This document shows, one piece after another, positions 32,700 through 41,024 of a stretch of DNA of 64,000 nt. The number at the start of each line of letters is the position of its first letter. Position 1 is the stretch's first letter. The position numbers and the translations under genes are program-made. The notes beneath the pieces are model-generated. The model saw only the letters and a list, made by a program, of their open reading frames with translations. It made no database searches and was not told the origin of the DNA. Source of the stretch: an uncultured Lachnospiraceae bacterium (lineage in GTDB: Bacteria; Bacillota; Clostridia; Lachnospirales; Lachnospiraceae); assembly GCA_910589075.1 (NCBI GenBank), contig CAJUSK010000034.1, forward strand, positions 1 through 64,000, in the 5' to 3' direction.

Positions 32700-33397
32700 G
32701 TGAATACCTCCCTGAAATAAGCATCCAAAGACTTTCCTTTTTCCTCGCGGACCTGCTCTGCCGGTGCATATAACAGGACATTGCCGTTTTTTATAAAAAT
32801 GACATCGTCCAGCAGGTTTTCTATATCCGAAATGAGATGTGTGGAGAGCAGGATGGTGGCTTTTTCATGATAGTTGGAAATAATGGTTTTTAATATATAG
32901 TCTCTGGCGGCCGGATCTACACCCGCAATGGGTTCATCCAGTATATACAGCTGTGCGTTCCTGCTCATAACGAGAATCAGCTGAACCTTTTCCCTGGTTC
33001 CCTTGGACAGGGTTTTTAACCTTTCATCGGGATGGATCTCCAGGGAAGCGAGCATATCATATGCTTTTTCTACGGAAAAGTCAGCGTAAAAATCCGCGAA
33101 AAACGAAATCAGTTCCCGTACCCGCATAGAGCCTGACAGACAGGTGCGCTCCGGCAGATAGGAAATGACAGCTTTGCTTTCTGTGCCGGGCATATGGCCG
33201 TTGATGGTCAGTGAACCGGACGTGGGAGTCAGCAGGCCGTTGATCAGTTTGATCAAAGTGGTTTTGCCGCTTCCGTTGGGGCCCAGCAGACCGATAATAC
33301 GTCCCTGCGGGATGTTCAGGGTCAGTCCGTTCAGAGCGGGTTGTTTCTTTTTACTATAATATTTGTACAATTCTCTGGTTTCCAATAAATAACTCAT
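32693..33397 (-). CDS. ABC transporter ATP-binding protein
   Basis: A 234-residue ABC ATPase from ATG 33397 (MSYLLETRELYKYY; GAGGAGGG ahead, which overlaps the end of the GntR gene). Walker A GPNGSGKTT, signature LSKGTREKVQLIL, Walker B LYILDEPIAGVD and the switch His (LLSTHLI) are all present. It powers the permease encoded next. The arrangement GntR-ATPase-permease, with 1 bp between stop and next start, is a typical small regulated exporter operon. Confidence 0.92.
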   Translation of the reverse strand: MSYLLETRELYKYYSKKKQPALNGLTLNIPQGRIIGLLGPNGSGKTTLIKLINGLLTPTSGSLTINGHMPGTESKAVISYLPERTCLSGSMRVRELISFFADFYADFSVEKAYDMLASLEIHPDERLKTLSKGTREKVQLILVMSRNAQLYILDEPIAGVDPAARDYILKTIISNYHEKATILLSTHLISDIENLLDDVIFIKNGNVLLYAPAEQVREEKGKSLDAYFREVFTC

Positions 33398-33398
33398 G

Positions 33399-33764
33399 TT
33401 ATCCCTCCTCATATTCTGTCTTGAGAAAAGACAGGATTTCATTTCTTTCGTATCCGAGCTGGTGCATATTCTGGAAAAAGCATTCCAGATATTCCTTTGC
33501 CAGTGACTGGCGGAGCTGTTCGATCAGGGAGACGTCTTCCGTGACAAAACGTCCGGCAGTCCGCCGGGTCAGGATCAGGGCGCTGCGTTCCAGTTCGGAG
33601 AATGCTTTTTGCATTGTATTGGGATTGACGCCCGCTTCCGCGGACAGCTCTCTGACACTGGGCAGCCTGCTTCCGCAAGGGTATTTGCCGGAAACAATCC
33701 GCATCTGAATTTCTTCCAGAAGCTGTGCGTAAATCGGGCGGTCCGAATCCAGTTTCCATGCCAT
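33399..33764 (-). CDS. GntR-family regulator, YtrA type
   Basis: A 121-residue repressor with an N-terminal winged helix (PIYAQLLEEIQMRIVSGKY, then SRLPSVRELSAEAGVNPNTM) and a short C-terminal helical part, as in YtrA-type regulators that lack a large ligand domain. It is the first gene of the exporter operon. An 18-bp inverted repeat between its promoter and start is the evident operator, so autoregulation is very likely. The start at 33764 has AAGGA somewhat far away. Confidence 0.9.
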   Translation of the reverse strand: MAWKLDSDRPIYAQLLEEIQMRIVSGKYPCGSRLPSVRELSAEAGVNPNTMQKAFSELERSALILTRRTAGRFVTEDVSLIEQLRQSLAKEYLECFFQNMHQLGYERNEILSFLKTEYEEG

Positions 33765-33780
33765 GCATATCTATCCTTTC

Positions 33781-33822
33781 TTATGTATTATTGTATTATC
33801 TAATTAATACAATAATACATAA
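33781..33822. promoter_or_regulatory. Operator of the GntR regulator
   Basis: TTATGTATTATTGTATTA (33781-33798) and TAATACAATAATACATAA (33805-33822) are perfect inverted repeats with a 6-bp spacer. The second arm overlaps the minus-strand -10. Confidence 0.85.
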
Positions 33823-33837
33823 ATGATAAACTGTCAA
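33809..33837 (-). promoter_or_regulatory. Promoter of the GntR-ABC operon
   Basis: On the minus strand TTGACA (33837-33832), 17 bp, TATTGT (33814-33809). The -10 lies inside the operator arm, so bound repressor would block it. Confidence 0.65.
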
Positions 33838-33956
33838 TACTCTGGGGAAAGAATTGTAGTTTGGTTGTTTTTGTATGTTTCTGAATATACAGGAATTGGT
33901 CAGGGGCCTTTGGGGCAAACTTTCCGGAGATACAGATGTGTCCCGCAAATTTTCTG

Positions 33957-33986
33957 TTGACAAGCGCCGGGGTTCGGTGTCATAAT
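33957..33986 (+). promoter_or_regulatory. Promoter of cysK
   Basis: TTGACA (33957-33962), 18 bp, CATAAT (33981-33986). The leader of about 45 nt is too short for a T-box or SAM riboswitch, and none is seen. Confidence 0.6.
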
Positions 33987-34038
33987 AGAACCATATTATT
34001 CATACTGAATTTATAGGAAATGGAGGAATAGATTGATT

Positions 34039-34971
34039 ATGGGAAAAATTTATCAGGGAACAATGGAACTGATCGGTCATACGCCGCTGATGGAGGTGGC
34101 CAATATGGAGAAAGAGCTGGAACTGGAAGCCACTGTGCTTGTAAAACTGGAATATTTTAATCCGGCAGGCAGCGTGAAGGATCGGATTGCCAGGGCAATG
34201 ATTGAGGATGCGGAGGAAAAAGGGCTTCTGGGCGCGGATTCCGTGATTATTGAACCCACGTCGGGCAACACAGGCATCGGCCTGGCATCCATAGCGGCCG
34301 CAAAGGGATACCGGATGATTCTGACCATGCCGGAAACCATGAGTGTGGAACGGAGGAATATTTTGAAGGCATATGGGGCGGAGCTGGTGCTGACGGAAGG
34401 AAGCCGTGGCATGAGCGGCGCCATTGCAAAAGCGGAAGAACTGGCAGCAAAGATTCCGGGCGCTTTTATTCCGGGGCAGTTTGTCAACCCTGCCAATCCC
34501 GCCATGCACAGGGCCACTACCGGGCCGGAGATTTGGGAAGATACGGATGGACAGGTGGACATCTTTGTGGCCGGCGTGGGAACGGGTGGTACGCTCACCG
34601 GCGTGGGAGAGTACCTGAAAGAACAAAATCCCAGGGTGCGCATTGTGGCGATTGAGCCGGCGGGTTCCCCGGTTTTGTCGGAAGGAAAAAGCGGTTCCCA
34701 CAAGATACAGGGAATCGGTGCGGGATTTGTGCCGGAAGTATTAAACACCCATATCTATGATGAAATTCTGAAAATTGAAAATGAGGAGGCTTTTGCGGCG
34801 GGCAGGCTGCTGGCCAGAAAGGAAGGCATCCTTGCTGGCATCTCTTCGGGCGCGGCCTTATCCGGTGCAATCCGTCTGGCAAAACGACCGGAAAACAAAG
34901 GCAAAACCATCGTGGCGCTGCTCCCCGACAATGGGGATCGATATTATTCCACACCACTGTTTACAGAATAA
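34039..34971 (+). CDS. cysK: Cysteine synthase
   Basis: A 310-residue O-acetylserine sulfhydrylase making cysteine from O-acetylserine and sulfide with PLP. The PLP lysine is Lys47 in NPAGSVKDR. The phosphate loop TSGNTGIG and the C-terminal SSGAAL are present. Start ATG 34039 gives the usual MGKIYQG opening, but the ribosome site GGAGGA is closer to a TTG at 34033, which may be used instead. metY follows 63 bp later, so the two likely form a sulfur-assimilation pair. Confidence 0.93.
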   Translation: MGKIYQGTMELIGHTPLMEVANMEKELELEATVLVKLEYFNPAGSVKDRIARAMIEDAEEKGLLGADSVIIEPTSGNTGIGLASIAAAKGYRMILTMPETMSVERRNILKAYGAELVLTEGSRGMSGAIAKAEELAAKIPGAFIPGQFVNPANPAMHRATTGPEIWEDTDGQVDIFVAGVGTGGTLTGVGEYLKEQNPRVRIVAIEPAGSPVLSEGKSGSHKIQGIGAGFVPEVLNTHIYDEILKIENEEAFAAGRLLARKEGILAGISSGAALSGAIRLAKRPENKGKTIVALLPDNGDRYYSTPLFTE

Positions 34972-35034
34972 ATGGGATGTTGTATGATGAAATGAATTAC
35001 GAAATACTTTTACAATCAGAAAAGGGGAAACGAT

Positions 35035-36342
35035 ATGAGTAAAAAGGGCAGAGAGAACAGAACCTTTCAATTTGAGACCCTGCAGCTACATGTGGGGCAG
35101 GAACAGCCGGATCCGGCCACAGACGCCAGAGCCGTGCCGATTTACCAGACTTCTTCCTATGTGTTCCGGGATTGCAGCCATGCGGCGGCCCGGTTTGACT
35201 TAACGGATGCGGGGAATATATACGGGCGCCTGACCAATCCCACCCAGGATGTATTTGAAAAGCGGATTGCGGCGCTGGAGGGAGGCGTTGCGGCACTTGC
35301 CCTGGCTTCCGGGGCGGCAGCGATTACCTGTACCTTCCAGAATCTTGCCCGGCAGGGGGATCATATCGTATCCGCTCAGAATATCTATGGAGGCACCTAT
35401 AATCTCCTGGCTCATACCCTGCCCCAGTATGGCATTACGACCACATTCGTGGATATTTTTGACTGTGATGCGGTGGAAGCGGCCATAACAGAGCAGACAA
35501 AGGCTGTCTTTATCGAAACGCTGGGCAACCCCAATTCTGATGTGGTGGATATAGAAGCCGTTGCGAAGATTGCCCATGCTCATCAGATTCCGCTGGTTGT
35601 AGACAATACCTTTGCCACTCCTTATCTGGTGCGTCCCATTGCATATGGGGCGGATATCGTAGTGCATTCTGCCACAAAGTTTATCGGGGGCCATGGCACC
35701 ACACTGGGCGGTGTTGTTGTGGACGGCGGCAGATTTGACTGGGCGGCTTCGGGAAAATTCCCGTCCCTGACCACGCCCAACCCCAGTTACCACGGCGTCG
35801 TATTTACACAGGCAGCAGGTCCGGCGGCTTTTGTCACCAAAATCCGTGCCGTGTTGCTGCGGGATATGGGGGCATGTATTTCGCCTTTCCATTCCTTCCT
35901 GCTGCTCCAGGGCCTGGAGACCCTCTCCCTGCGGGTGGAACGGCACGTGGAGAATGCGCTGAAAGTCGCTGCATTTCTAAAAAATCACCCCCAGGTGGAA
36001 GCAGTGCATCATCCCAGTGTGTCCGAAGATGAGAGCCAGAAGGCGCTGTACCGGAAGTATTTCCCCCGTGGCGGCGGTTCTATCTTTACCTTTGAGATCC
36101 GGGGCGATGCGAAAAAAGCCATGGAGTTTATAGACAATCTGGAACTGTTTTCGCTGCTGGCCAATGTGGCGGATGTAAAATCCCTTGTCATCCATCCGGC
36201 CACCACAACCCATGGACAGTGTACGGAGGAAGAACTGGCAGAGCAGGGCATCCGGCCCAATACCATCCGCCTGTCCATTGGCACGGAGCATATCGACGAT
36301 ATTCTGCAGGACCTGGAAGAAGCATTTCGGGCGGTGGAGTAA
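35035..36342 (+). CDS. metY: O-acetylhomoserine sulfhydrylase
   Basis: A 435-residue PLP enzyme of the Cys/Met metabolism family that makes homocysteine from O-acetylhomoserine and sulfide. The length and the family-specific insert point to MetY rather than MetB. The PLP lysine is in HSATKFIGGHG, with the YGRLTNPT opening and the GGGSIFTFE segment also typical. AAAAGGGGAAACGAT precedes the ATG. With cysK upstream it gives direct sulfide use for both cysteine and methionine. Confidence 0.92.
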   Translation: MSKKGRENRTFQFETLQLHVGQEQPDPATDARAVPIYQTSSYVFRDCSHAAARFDLTDAGNIYGRLTNPTQDVFEKRIAALEGGVAALALASGAAAITCTFQNLARQGDHIVSAQNIYGGTYNLLAHTLPQYGITTTFVDIFDCDAVEAAITEQTKAVFIETLGNPNSDVVDIEAVAKIAHAHQIPLVVDNTFATPYLVRPIAYGADIVVHSATKFIGGHGTTLGGVVVDGGRFDWAASGKFPSLTTPNPSYHGVVFTQAAGPAAFVTKIRAVLLRDMGACISPFHSFLLLQGLETLSLRVERHVENALKVAAFLKNHPQVEAVHHPSVSEDESQKALYRKYFPRGGGSIFTFEIRGDAKKAMEFIDNLELFSLLANVADVKSLVIHPATTTHGQCTEEELAEQGIRPNTIRLSIGTEHIDDILQDLEEAFRAVE

Positions 36343-36439
36343 TCATGACAGGTCATTGAGAACGTCTGAAATCGTGCGGTGAAATTGCGTATACCGCTTT
36401 CACATTACCTGAGGAATCAAAGGAAAAGGAGCAACACTT

Positions 36440-37141
36440 ATGTCCTCTGTAGAGATGGAGGTAAGGCAGGCATTGCTTGCCATGCAGGATTTAGGATATC
36501 GGGAGTTTCACAGCAGGCTCATACCCGGTGTGGATCCGGAAAAGATCATCGGTGTGCGTACGCCGGCGCTTCGAAAATATGCAAAAGAGTTTGGAAAGAC
36601 AGAGAATGCGGCAGAGTTTTTGAAAACTCTGCCTCATGCCAGTTATGAGGAAAACAATCTCCATGGCTTTCTGATTGAAGGCATGAAAGATTATGACACT
36701 TGTGTCGCATATCTGGATGCATTCCTTCCCTGGGTGGATAACTGGGCCACCTGCGATATGATCTCGCCCGGAATATTCAAGAAGAATCGTGAGAAGCTGG
36801 TGGGAAAAATCCGGGAGTGGATTGTTTCCGGGCATACATATACCATCCGGTTCGGAATCGGGATGCTGATGAGTCTGTATCTGGATGAGGACTTTGCGCC
36901 GGAGTATCTGGAACTGGTGGCTTCTGTCACTTCCGGGGAATACTATGTAAATATGATGATTGCCTGGTATTTTGCCACGGCGCTGGCGAAACAGTATGAG
37001 GCGGTACTGCCATATCTTCTGGAGCGGCGGCTGTGTGTCTGGGTACACAATAAAACGATACAGAAAGCGGTGGAGAGCAACCGTATTTCAAAGGACATCA
37101 AACAATATTTGCGGACGCTGCGGATCAGAGAACGGAGTTAG
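36440..37141 (+). CDS. DNA alkylation repair protein, AlkD-like
   Basis: A 233-residue all-helical HEAT-like repeat protein of the AlkD family, which removes bulky or positively charged alkylated bases. Visible family parts are GVRTPALRKYAKEFGK, LHGFLIEGMKDY, WVDNWATCDMISPG and YYVNMMIAWYFATAL, with the usual catalytic-region Trp and Asp residues. AAAAGGAGCAACACTT precedes the ATG. It is probably a separate unit from metY (97-bp gap). Confidence 0.85.
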   Translation: MSSVEMEVRQALLAMQDLGYREFHSRLIPGVDPEKIIGVRTPALRKYAKEFGKTENAAEFLKTLPHASYEENNLHGFLIEGMKDYDTCVAYLDAFLPWVDNWATCDMISPGIFKKNREKLVGKIREWIVSGHTYTIRFGIGMLMSLYLDEDFAPEYLELVASVTSGEYYVNMMIAWYFATALAKQYEAVLPYLLERRLCVWVHNKTIQKAVESNRISKDIKQYLRTLRIRERS

Positions 37142-37174
37142 ATTCATGGCAGACGGATGAAAGAGAGGGATTCA

Positions 37175-37597
37175 ATGGAGGTTGGGACTTTGCTGGCTCT
37201 GATTTTCGGCCTGGTAGGCCTGATTTTTCTGGCCGTGGCGCTGTGCCTTATGCGGATAATCGGAAAGAGAAAGGCTGCAGCGTCAGGGAAGACGCTGGCG
37301 GAAGTGGTGGAATTGCGGCTGAGCCGGGATGAATACAGCGGTGGCAGACAGTGCAGCTACCGGCCTGTATACCGGTATTATGCGGGGAATGTGATGCACG
37401 AGACTGTGTCTGTCCTGTCCCGGCGGCCCTGCCCGGTCAAAGTGGGGGACCGGGTGGAATTGTGTTATGTACCGGGACAGCCGGAAAAAATTTATGTCCC
37501 ATCGGAACAGAGCGGCATGCGGGTGATTGCGGGGGTTTTTCTGGGATTCGGAATCGGGTTCCCGGTTCTGGGCCTCTTGTTATTCATGCTCATATAA
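37175..37597 (+). CDS. DUF3592-type membrane protein
   Basis: A 140-residue protein with membrane segments at both ends (LLALIFGLVGLIFLAVALCL and VIAGVFLGFGIGFPVLGLLL) and a small extracytoplasmic beta domain (YRPVYRYYAGN, then VGDRVELCYVPGQPEKIYVP), as in DUF3592 proteins. I chose ATG 37175, 4 bp after GAGAGGG-type sequence; an in-frame ATG lies at 37157. Function unknown. Confidence 0.75.
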   Translation: MEVGTLLALIFGLVGLIFLAVALCLMRIIGKRKAAASGKTLAEVVELRLSRDEYSGGRQCSYRPVYRYYAGNVMHETVSVLSRRPCPVKVGDRVELCYVPGQPEKIYVPSEQSGMRVIAGVFLGFGIGFPVLGLLLFMLI

Positions 37598-37623
37598 AAC
37601 TCGCTTTACTGTAGGAGACGGAA

Positions 37624-39225
37624 ATGAAAGAAAAAAATATTTTATCCAGTAAACTATATCTGTATTTGACGGAATTTTTTGCGGGCATGTCCGTGATGGC
37701 AGTGGAACTGGGCGCCAGCAGGCTGTTGGCGCCATATTTCAGTTCGTCTCAAATTGTCTGGACGATCATTATCGGCACCATTATGATTGCCATGGCGCTG
37801 GGAAATATATATGGCGGCAGATCTGCGGATAGAGATCCCAATCCGGACAGGCTGTATGGGCGGATCGTGATTGCCGCAATCTGGATCGGCCTGATTCCCG
37901 TTGTGGGTAAATATATTATCTTGGGTATATCAGCCGTGCTGATTTTTTCGGTCAGCAGTAATTACCTGATTTGGGCGGCATTTGCGGCCTGTATGGCGGT
38001 GTTTGTATTTCCCCTGTTCCTTCTCGGTACGGTGACCCCCAGCCTTGCCAAATATACGGTGGATTCCCTGGATGAAAACGGCAGGACGGTTGGCAATCTG
38101 GGCGCTTTCAATACCATTGGCAGCATACTGGGCACATTCCTGCCCACGTTTGTGACGATACCCGCGGTGGGAACCAGCATCACGTTTCTGATTTTTGCCG
38201 GGATATTGCTTGCGCTGGCATTGATTTATTTTATCAGCGTAAAGCGCGGCGCCGTCCGGGCCGGCGTGGGCAGCGGGATCTTTGTACTGTGCTGTCTGTT
38301 TGGTGCATCCGGCAGCTTTGCTTTTTGGGAAGAGAACCTTCTCTATGAAGGGGAATCCGTATATAACTATCTGCAGGTGCGGGAGGATGACCGGAGTGTG
38401 ATCCTCTCCACCAATGTCCTGTTTGGCGTCCAGTCCATTCTGAGAAAAGACGGCGGACTGACCGGTATGTATTATGACTATGCTCTGGCGGCGCCGGTGA
38501 TGGCGGGGGCGGCCGATAAGGAGGGAATGGACGTTCTGATCCTGGGCATGGGGACAGGCACCTTTGCCTCCCAGTGTGACCGGTATTTTGACAACATGCA
38601 TATAGAAGGAGTGGAAATTGACGAAAAAATTACCGCTCTGGCCCGTCAGTATTTCAGGCTGCCCGAATCTATCCATGTGACTGCCTATGACGGCCGGGCG
38701 TTTCTGAATGCGTCGGATCAGACTTACGATGTGATTATGGTAGACGCTTACCAGGATATTACCATCCCTTTTCAGATGTCCTCTGCGGAATTTTTCACGC
38801 TGGTCAGAGAGCATTTGAAGGAGGACGGCGTTATGGTGGTCAATATGAATATGCGGGGGACAGAGGAAGGCAATATCAATCAGTACCTTGCGGATACTAT
38901 CTGTGACGCATTTTCCCATGTATATACGGTGGATGTGGAGTATTCCACCAACCGGGAGTTGTTTGCGTCCAATGTGCCGGGGATGACGGAGCGGCTGCAG
39001 GCCGGAATGGAGGAACTTGAGCCGGAGCTGGCCGGGATGATGGAAGAGGTGCAGGCCGGTCTGACGGCCTATGAGGCAGGCCCCTATAAGATGACAGATG
39101 ACCGGGCGCCTGTGGAATTGTTGGGGATGCAGGTGATTGATGACCTGATCGGGGAAGAAGTGGAATATTACAAAGCCATTTATCAGGAAGACGGTATCGG
39201 AGGGCTGCTGGATGTGCTGGGGTAA
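37624..39225 (+). CDS. Membrane-fused spermidine-synthase-like protein
   Basis: A 533-residue protein: about eight membrane segments over the first 240 residues (spermidine-synthase-like transmembrane domain) and a C-terminal SAM-methyltransferase-fold domain of the polyamine-synthase type. The glycine-rich loop is VLILGMGTGTFASQC, followed by EGVEIDEKI and the IMVDAYQDI segment. In true SpeE the last motif carries catalytic aspartates; here one is evident, so aminopropyl transfer is likely but not certain. GGAGACGGAA precedes the ATG. It overlaps the next gene by 14 bp, so both are expressed together. Confidence 0.8.
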   Translation: MKEKNILSSKLYLYLTEFFAGMSVMAVELGASRLLAPYFSSSQIVWTIIIGTIMIAMALGNIYGGRSADRDPNPDRLYGRIVIAAIWIGLIPVVGKYIILGISAVLIFSVSSNYLIWAAFAACMAVFVFPLFLLGTVTPSLAKYTVDSLDENGRTVGNLGAFNTIGSILGTFLPTFVTIPAVGTSITFLIFAGILLALALIYFISVKRGAVRAGVGSGIFVLCCLFGASGSFAFWEENLLYEGESVYNYLQVREDDRSVILSTNVLFGVQSILRKDGGLTGMYYDYALAAPVMAGAADKEGMDVLILGMGTGTFASQCDRYFDNMHIEGVEIDEKITALARQYFRLPESIHVTAYDGRAFLNASDQTYDVIMVDAYQDITIPFQMSSAEFFTLVREHLKEDGVMVVNMNMRGTEEGNINQYLADTICDAFSHVYTVDVEYSTNRELFASNVPGMTERLQAGMEELEPELAGMMEEVQAGLTAYEAGPYKMTDDRAPVELLGMQVIDDLIGEEVEYYKAIYQEDGIGGLLDVLG

Positions 39226-40327
39226 AAGGCCGCTGGCGGTTTTCCTGGCGGCATTGTTATTTTGTGGGGTGCCGGCGGCTGTGGCACGGGCAGACGATGC
39301 ATCCGGCCGGGAGAAACATGAGACGGAAACCATGATACAGTACCGTGAATACCAGAAACGCCTGGAGTCGGTGGAGACCCGGTGGGATATTGCGCAGCAG
39401 GGGTTTGAAGTGGTGGAGGAGCACATATTCCCCATTGAAATGAAGGGATACGGAGAAGTATCCATGATTCCGGCGTTTGACCGGAAATATGGACGCCTGC
39501 TGCTTTTTTTTGCCGATGAAGACGGGGAGATTGTCTACCGGACGGATCAACTGGAAGCCAATAACCGTGCGGCAGGTGTGATGCAACAGCCCTGCCGGAG
39601 CGTGGCGGCCATTGTGTTTAGAGATTTGAACCGGGACGGGCTGCAGGATATTGTGCTTCTGACCACCTGTGTCAATGTGAGCGGGGACTATGCGGGAAAG
39701 CCCTATCGGGTGGGGGACGTATTGTTCCAGAGCCCGGAGACGGGTTTTTACCGGGATTACCGGATTGCGGATAAAATCAACCGGTTTGGCATGAATAAAA
39801 ATACCGAACTGATTACGGCATTTGTCAGAGACGGTTATTCCACTGAATTTCTGTATACGGCGGCAACGCTGGACGAGTTGTTGTCCAAGGGGCTGCGGAT
39901 TGTTTCGGAGCAGTACTATCCCAGAACCTTTGGAAAGCTGGGGCGGCTGAAACTGGTGCCGGGCGTATATCATGTGGCCAGCTTCGATATTTTTATGGTG
40001 TATCTGGTCAATGAGCAGGGGGATATTATTTCCAGTCTGCAGCCCATGGGCAACTATGACAATCTGTATGCGCTCAAGGGGATTAACTGTAAAGATATAG
40101 ACGGAGACGGGCTGAAAGATATTGTGATTCTGGCCAAATACAGCTATGAGGATGACGACGGACAGATGGTGGTGGAAAGCGATTACTCCATTTATTATCA
40201 GCGGACCGGCGGTTTTTCGCCGGATATGAGTATCAAAAACCGCTATCGTTGCGAAGACGATGATACGATGGAAACACTCATTGAGAAAGCAAGGGCTTAT
40301 TGGGGATGGAAGGCGGAAACACCGTAA
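39212..40327 (+). CDS. Secreted protein with FG-GAP/VCBS-like repeats
   Basis: A 371-residue exported protein with a signal peptide (LAVFLAALLFCGVPAAVARA). Two calcium-binding loops are visible (DLNRDGLQDIVLL and DIDGDGLKDIVIL), typical of FG-GAP or VCBS beta-propeller blades. Position after a membrane synthase and directly before a two-component system suggests an extracellular sensor-type or signalling role; this is inference. It overlaps the upstream gene by 14 bp; the response regulator starts 40 bp after it. Confidence 0.7.
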   Translation: MCWGKRPLAVFLAALLFCGVPAAVARADDASGREKHETETMIQYREYQKRLESVETRWDIAQQGFEVVEEHIFPIEMKGYGEVSMIPAFDRKYGRLLLFFADEDGEIVYRTDQLEANNRAAGVMQQPCRSVAAIVFRDLNRDGLQDIVLLTTCVNVSGDYAGKPYRVGDVLFQSPETGFYRDYRIADKINRFGMNKNTELITAFVRDGYSTEFLYTAATLDELLSKGLRIVSEQYYPRTFGKLGRLKLVPGVYHVASFDIFMVYLVNEQGDIISSLQPMGNYDNLYALKGINCKDIDGDGLKDIVILAKYSYEDDDGQMVVESDYSIYYQRTGGFSPDMSIKNRYRCEDDDTMETLIEKARAYWGWKAETP

Positions 40328-40367
40328 CAGGATACGTGCCGCGGGGTATGTAACAAAGGAAGGGAAC

Positions 40368-41024
40368 ATGATAAAAATACTGATTGTAGATGATGAGAAA
40401 CCGATTTGTGATCTGATAGATCTGAACCTGTCTTCTGCGGGGTATCAATGCTGCGCGGTACAGGACGGTTTGGAAGCGCTGGACCGGATTGAAAAGGAGT
40501 CTTTTGATCTGATCCTGCTGGACATTATGCTGCCGGGAGCCAATGGTTATGATATTCTGGAATATATACGGCCGCTGGAAATCCCGGTGATATTCATTAC
40601 TGCCAAACATGAAGTGAAAGACCGGGTCAAGGGGCTGAAGCTGGGAGCGGATGACTATCTGGTGAAACCTTTTGATGTGGTGGAACTGGTGGCCAGGGTG
40701 GAGGCGGTGCTGCGCCGTTATAATAAGGCGGAGCAGAAGCTGACGGCGGGCGATGTGACCGTGGATGTGGATGCGCGCAGAGTGACAAAAGCCGGCCGGC
40801 CGGTGGTGCTGACCAATAAGGAATTCGGTCTGCTGGTTTTGTTTATCAAAAATAAAAATGTGGCTCTGTTCCGGGAGACACTGTACGAAAAAGTCTGGGA
40901 AGAAGAGTATTATGGAGACAGCCGGACGCTGGACCTCCATGTACAGCGCCTGCGGCGGAAACTGGGCTGGGAACGCTGTCTGGTAGCAGTGTATAAGGTG
41001 GGCTATCGCTTAGAGGTATCATAA
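40368..41024 (+). CDS. OmpR-family response regulator
   Basis: A 218-residue regulator with a receiver domain (ILIVDDEKP acidic pocket, phospho-acceptor Asp52 in LLDIMLPG, Lys in VKPFDVVEL) and a winged-helix DNA-binding domain (LTNKEFGLLVLFIKN, then TLDLHVQRLRRKLG). ATG 40368 follows AAGGAAGGGAAC. It overlaps the histidine kinase by one base. It is in one operon with the two preceding genes and the kinase, so it may respond to the secreted FG-GAP-like protein's environment. Confidence 0.93.
   Translation: MIKILIVDDEKPICDLIDLNLSSAGYQCCAVQDGLEALDRIEKESFDLILLDIMLPGANGYDILEYIRPLEIPVIFITAKHEVKDRVKGLKLGADDYLVKPFDVVELVARVEAVLRRYNKAEQKLTAGDVTVDVDARRVTKAGRPVVLTNKEFGLLVLFIKNKNVALFRETLYEKVWEEEYYGDSRTLDLHVQRLRRKLGWERCLVAVYKVGYRLEVS

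Noticed and set aside
33987..35034. T-box or SAM riboswitch before cysK or metY
   Set aside because: Both leaders are too short and show no such motifs.
37930..39465. Minus-strand open frame of 511 codons opposite the spermidine-synthase-like gene
   Set aside because: It lies opposite two well-supported genes and is rich in His, Gln and Arg as expected for an antisense shadow of GC-rich coding DNA.
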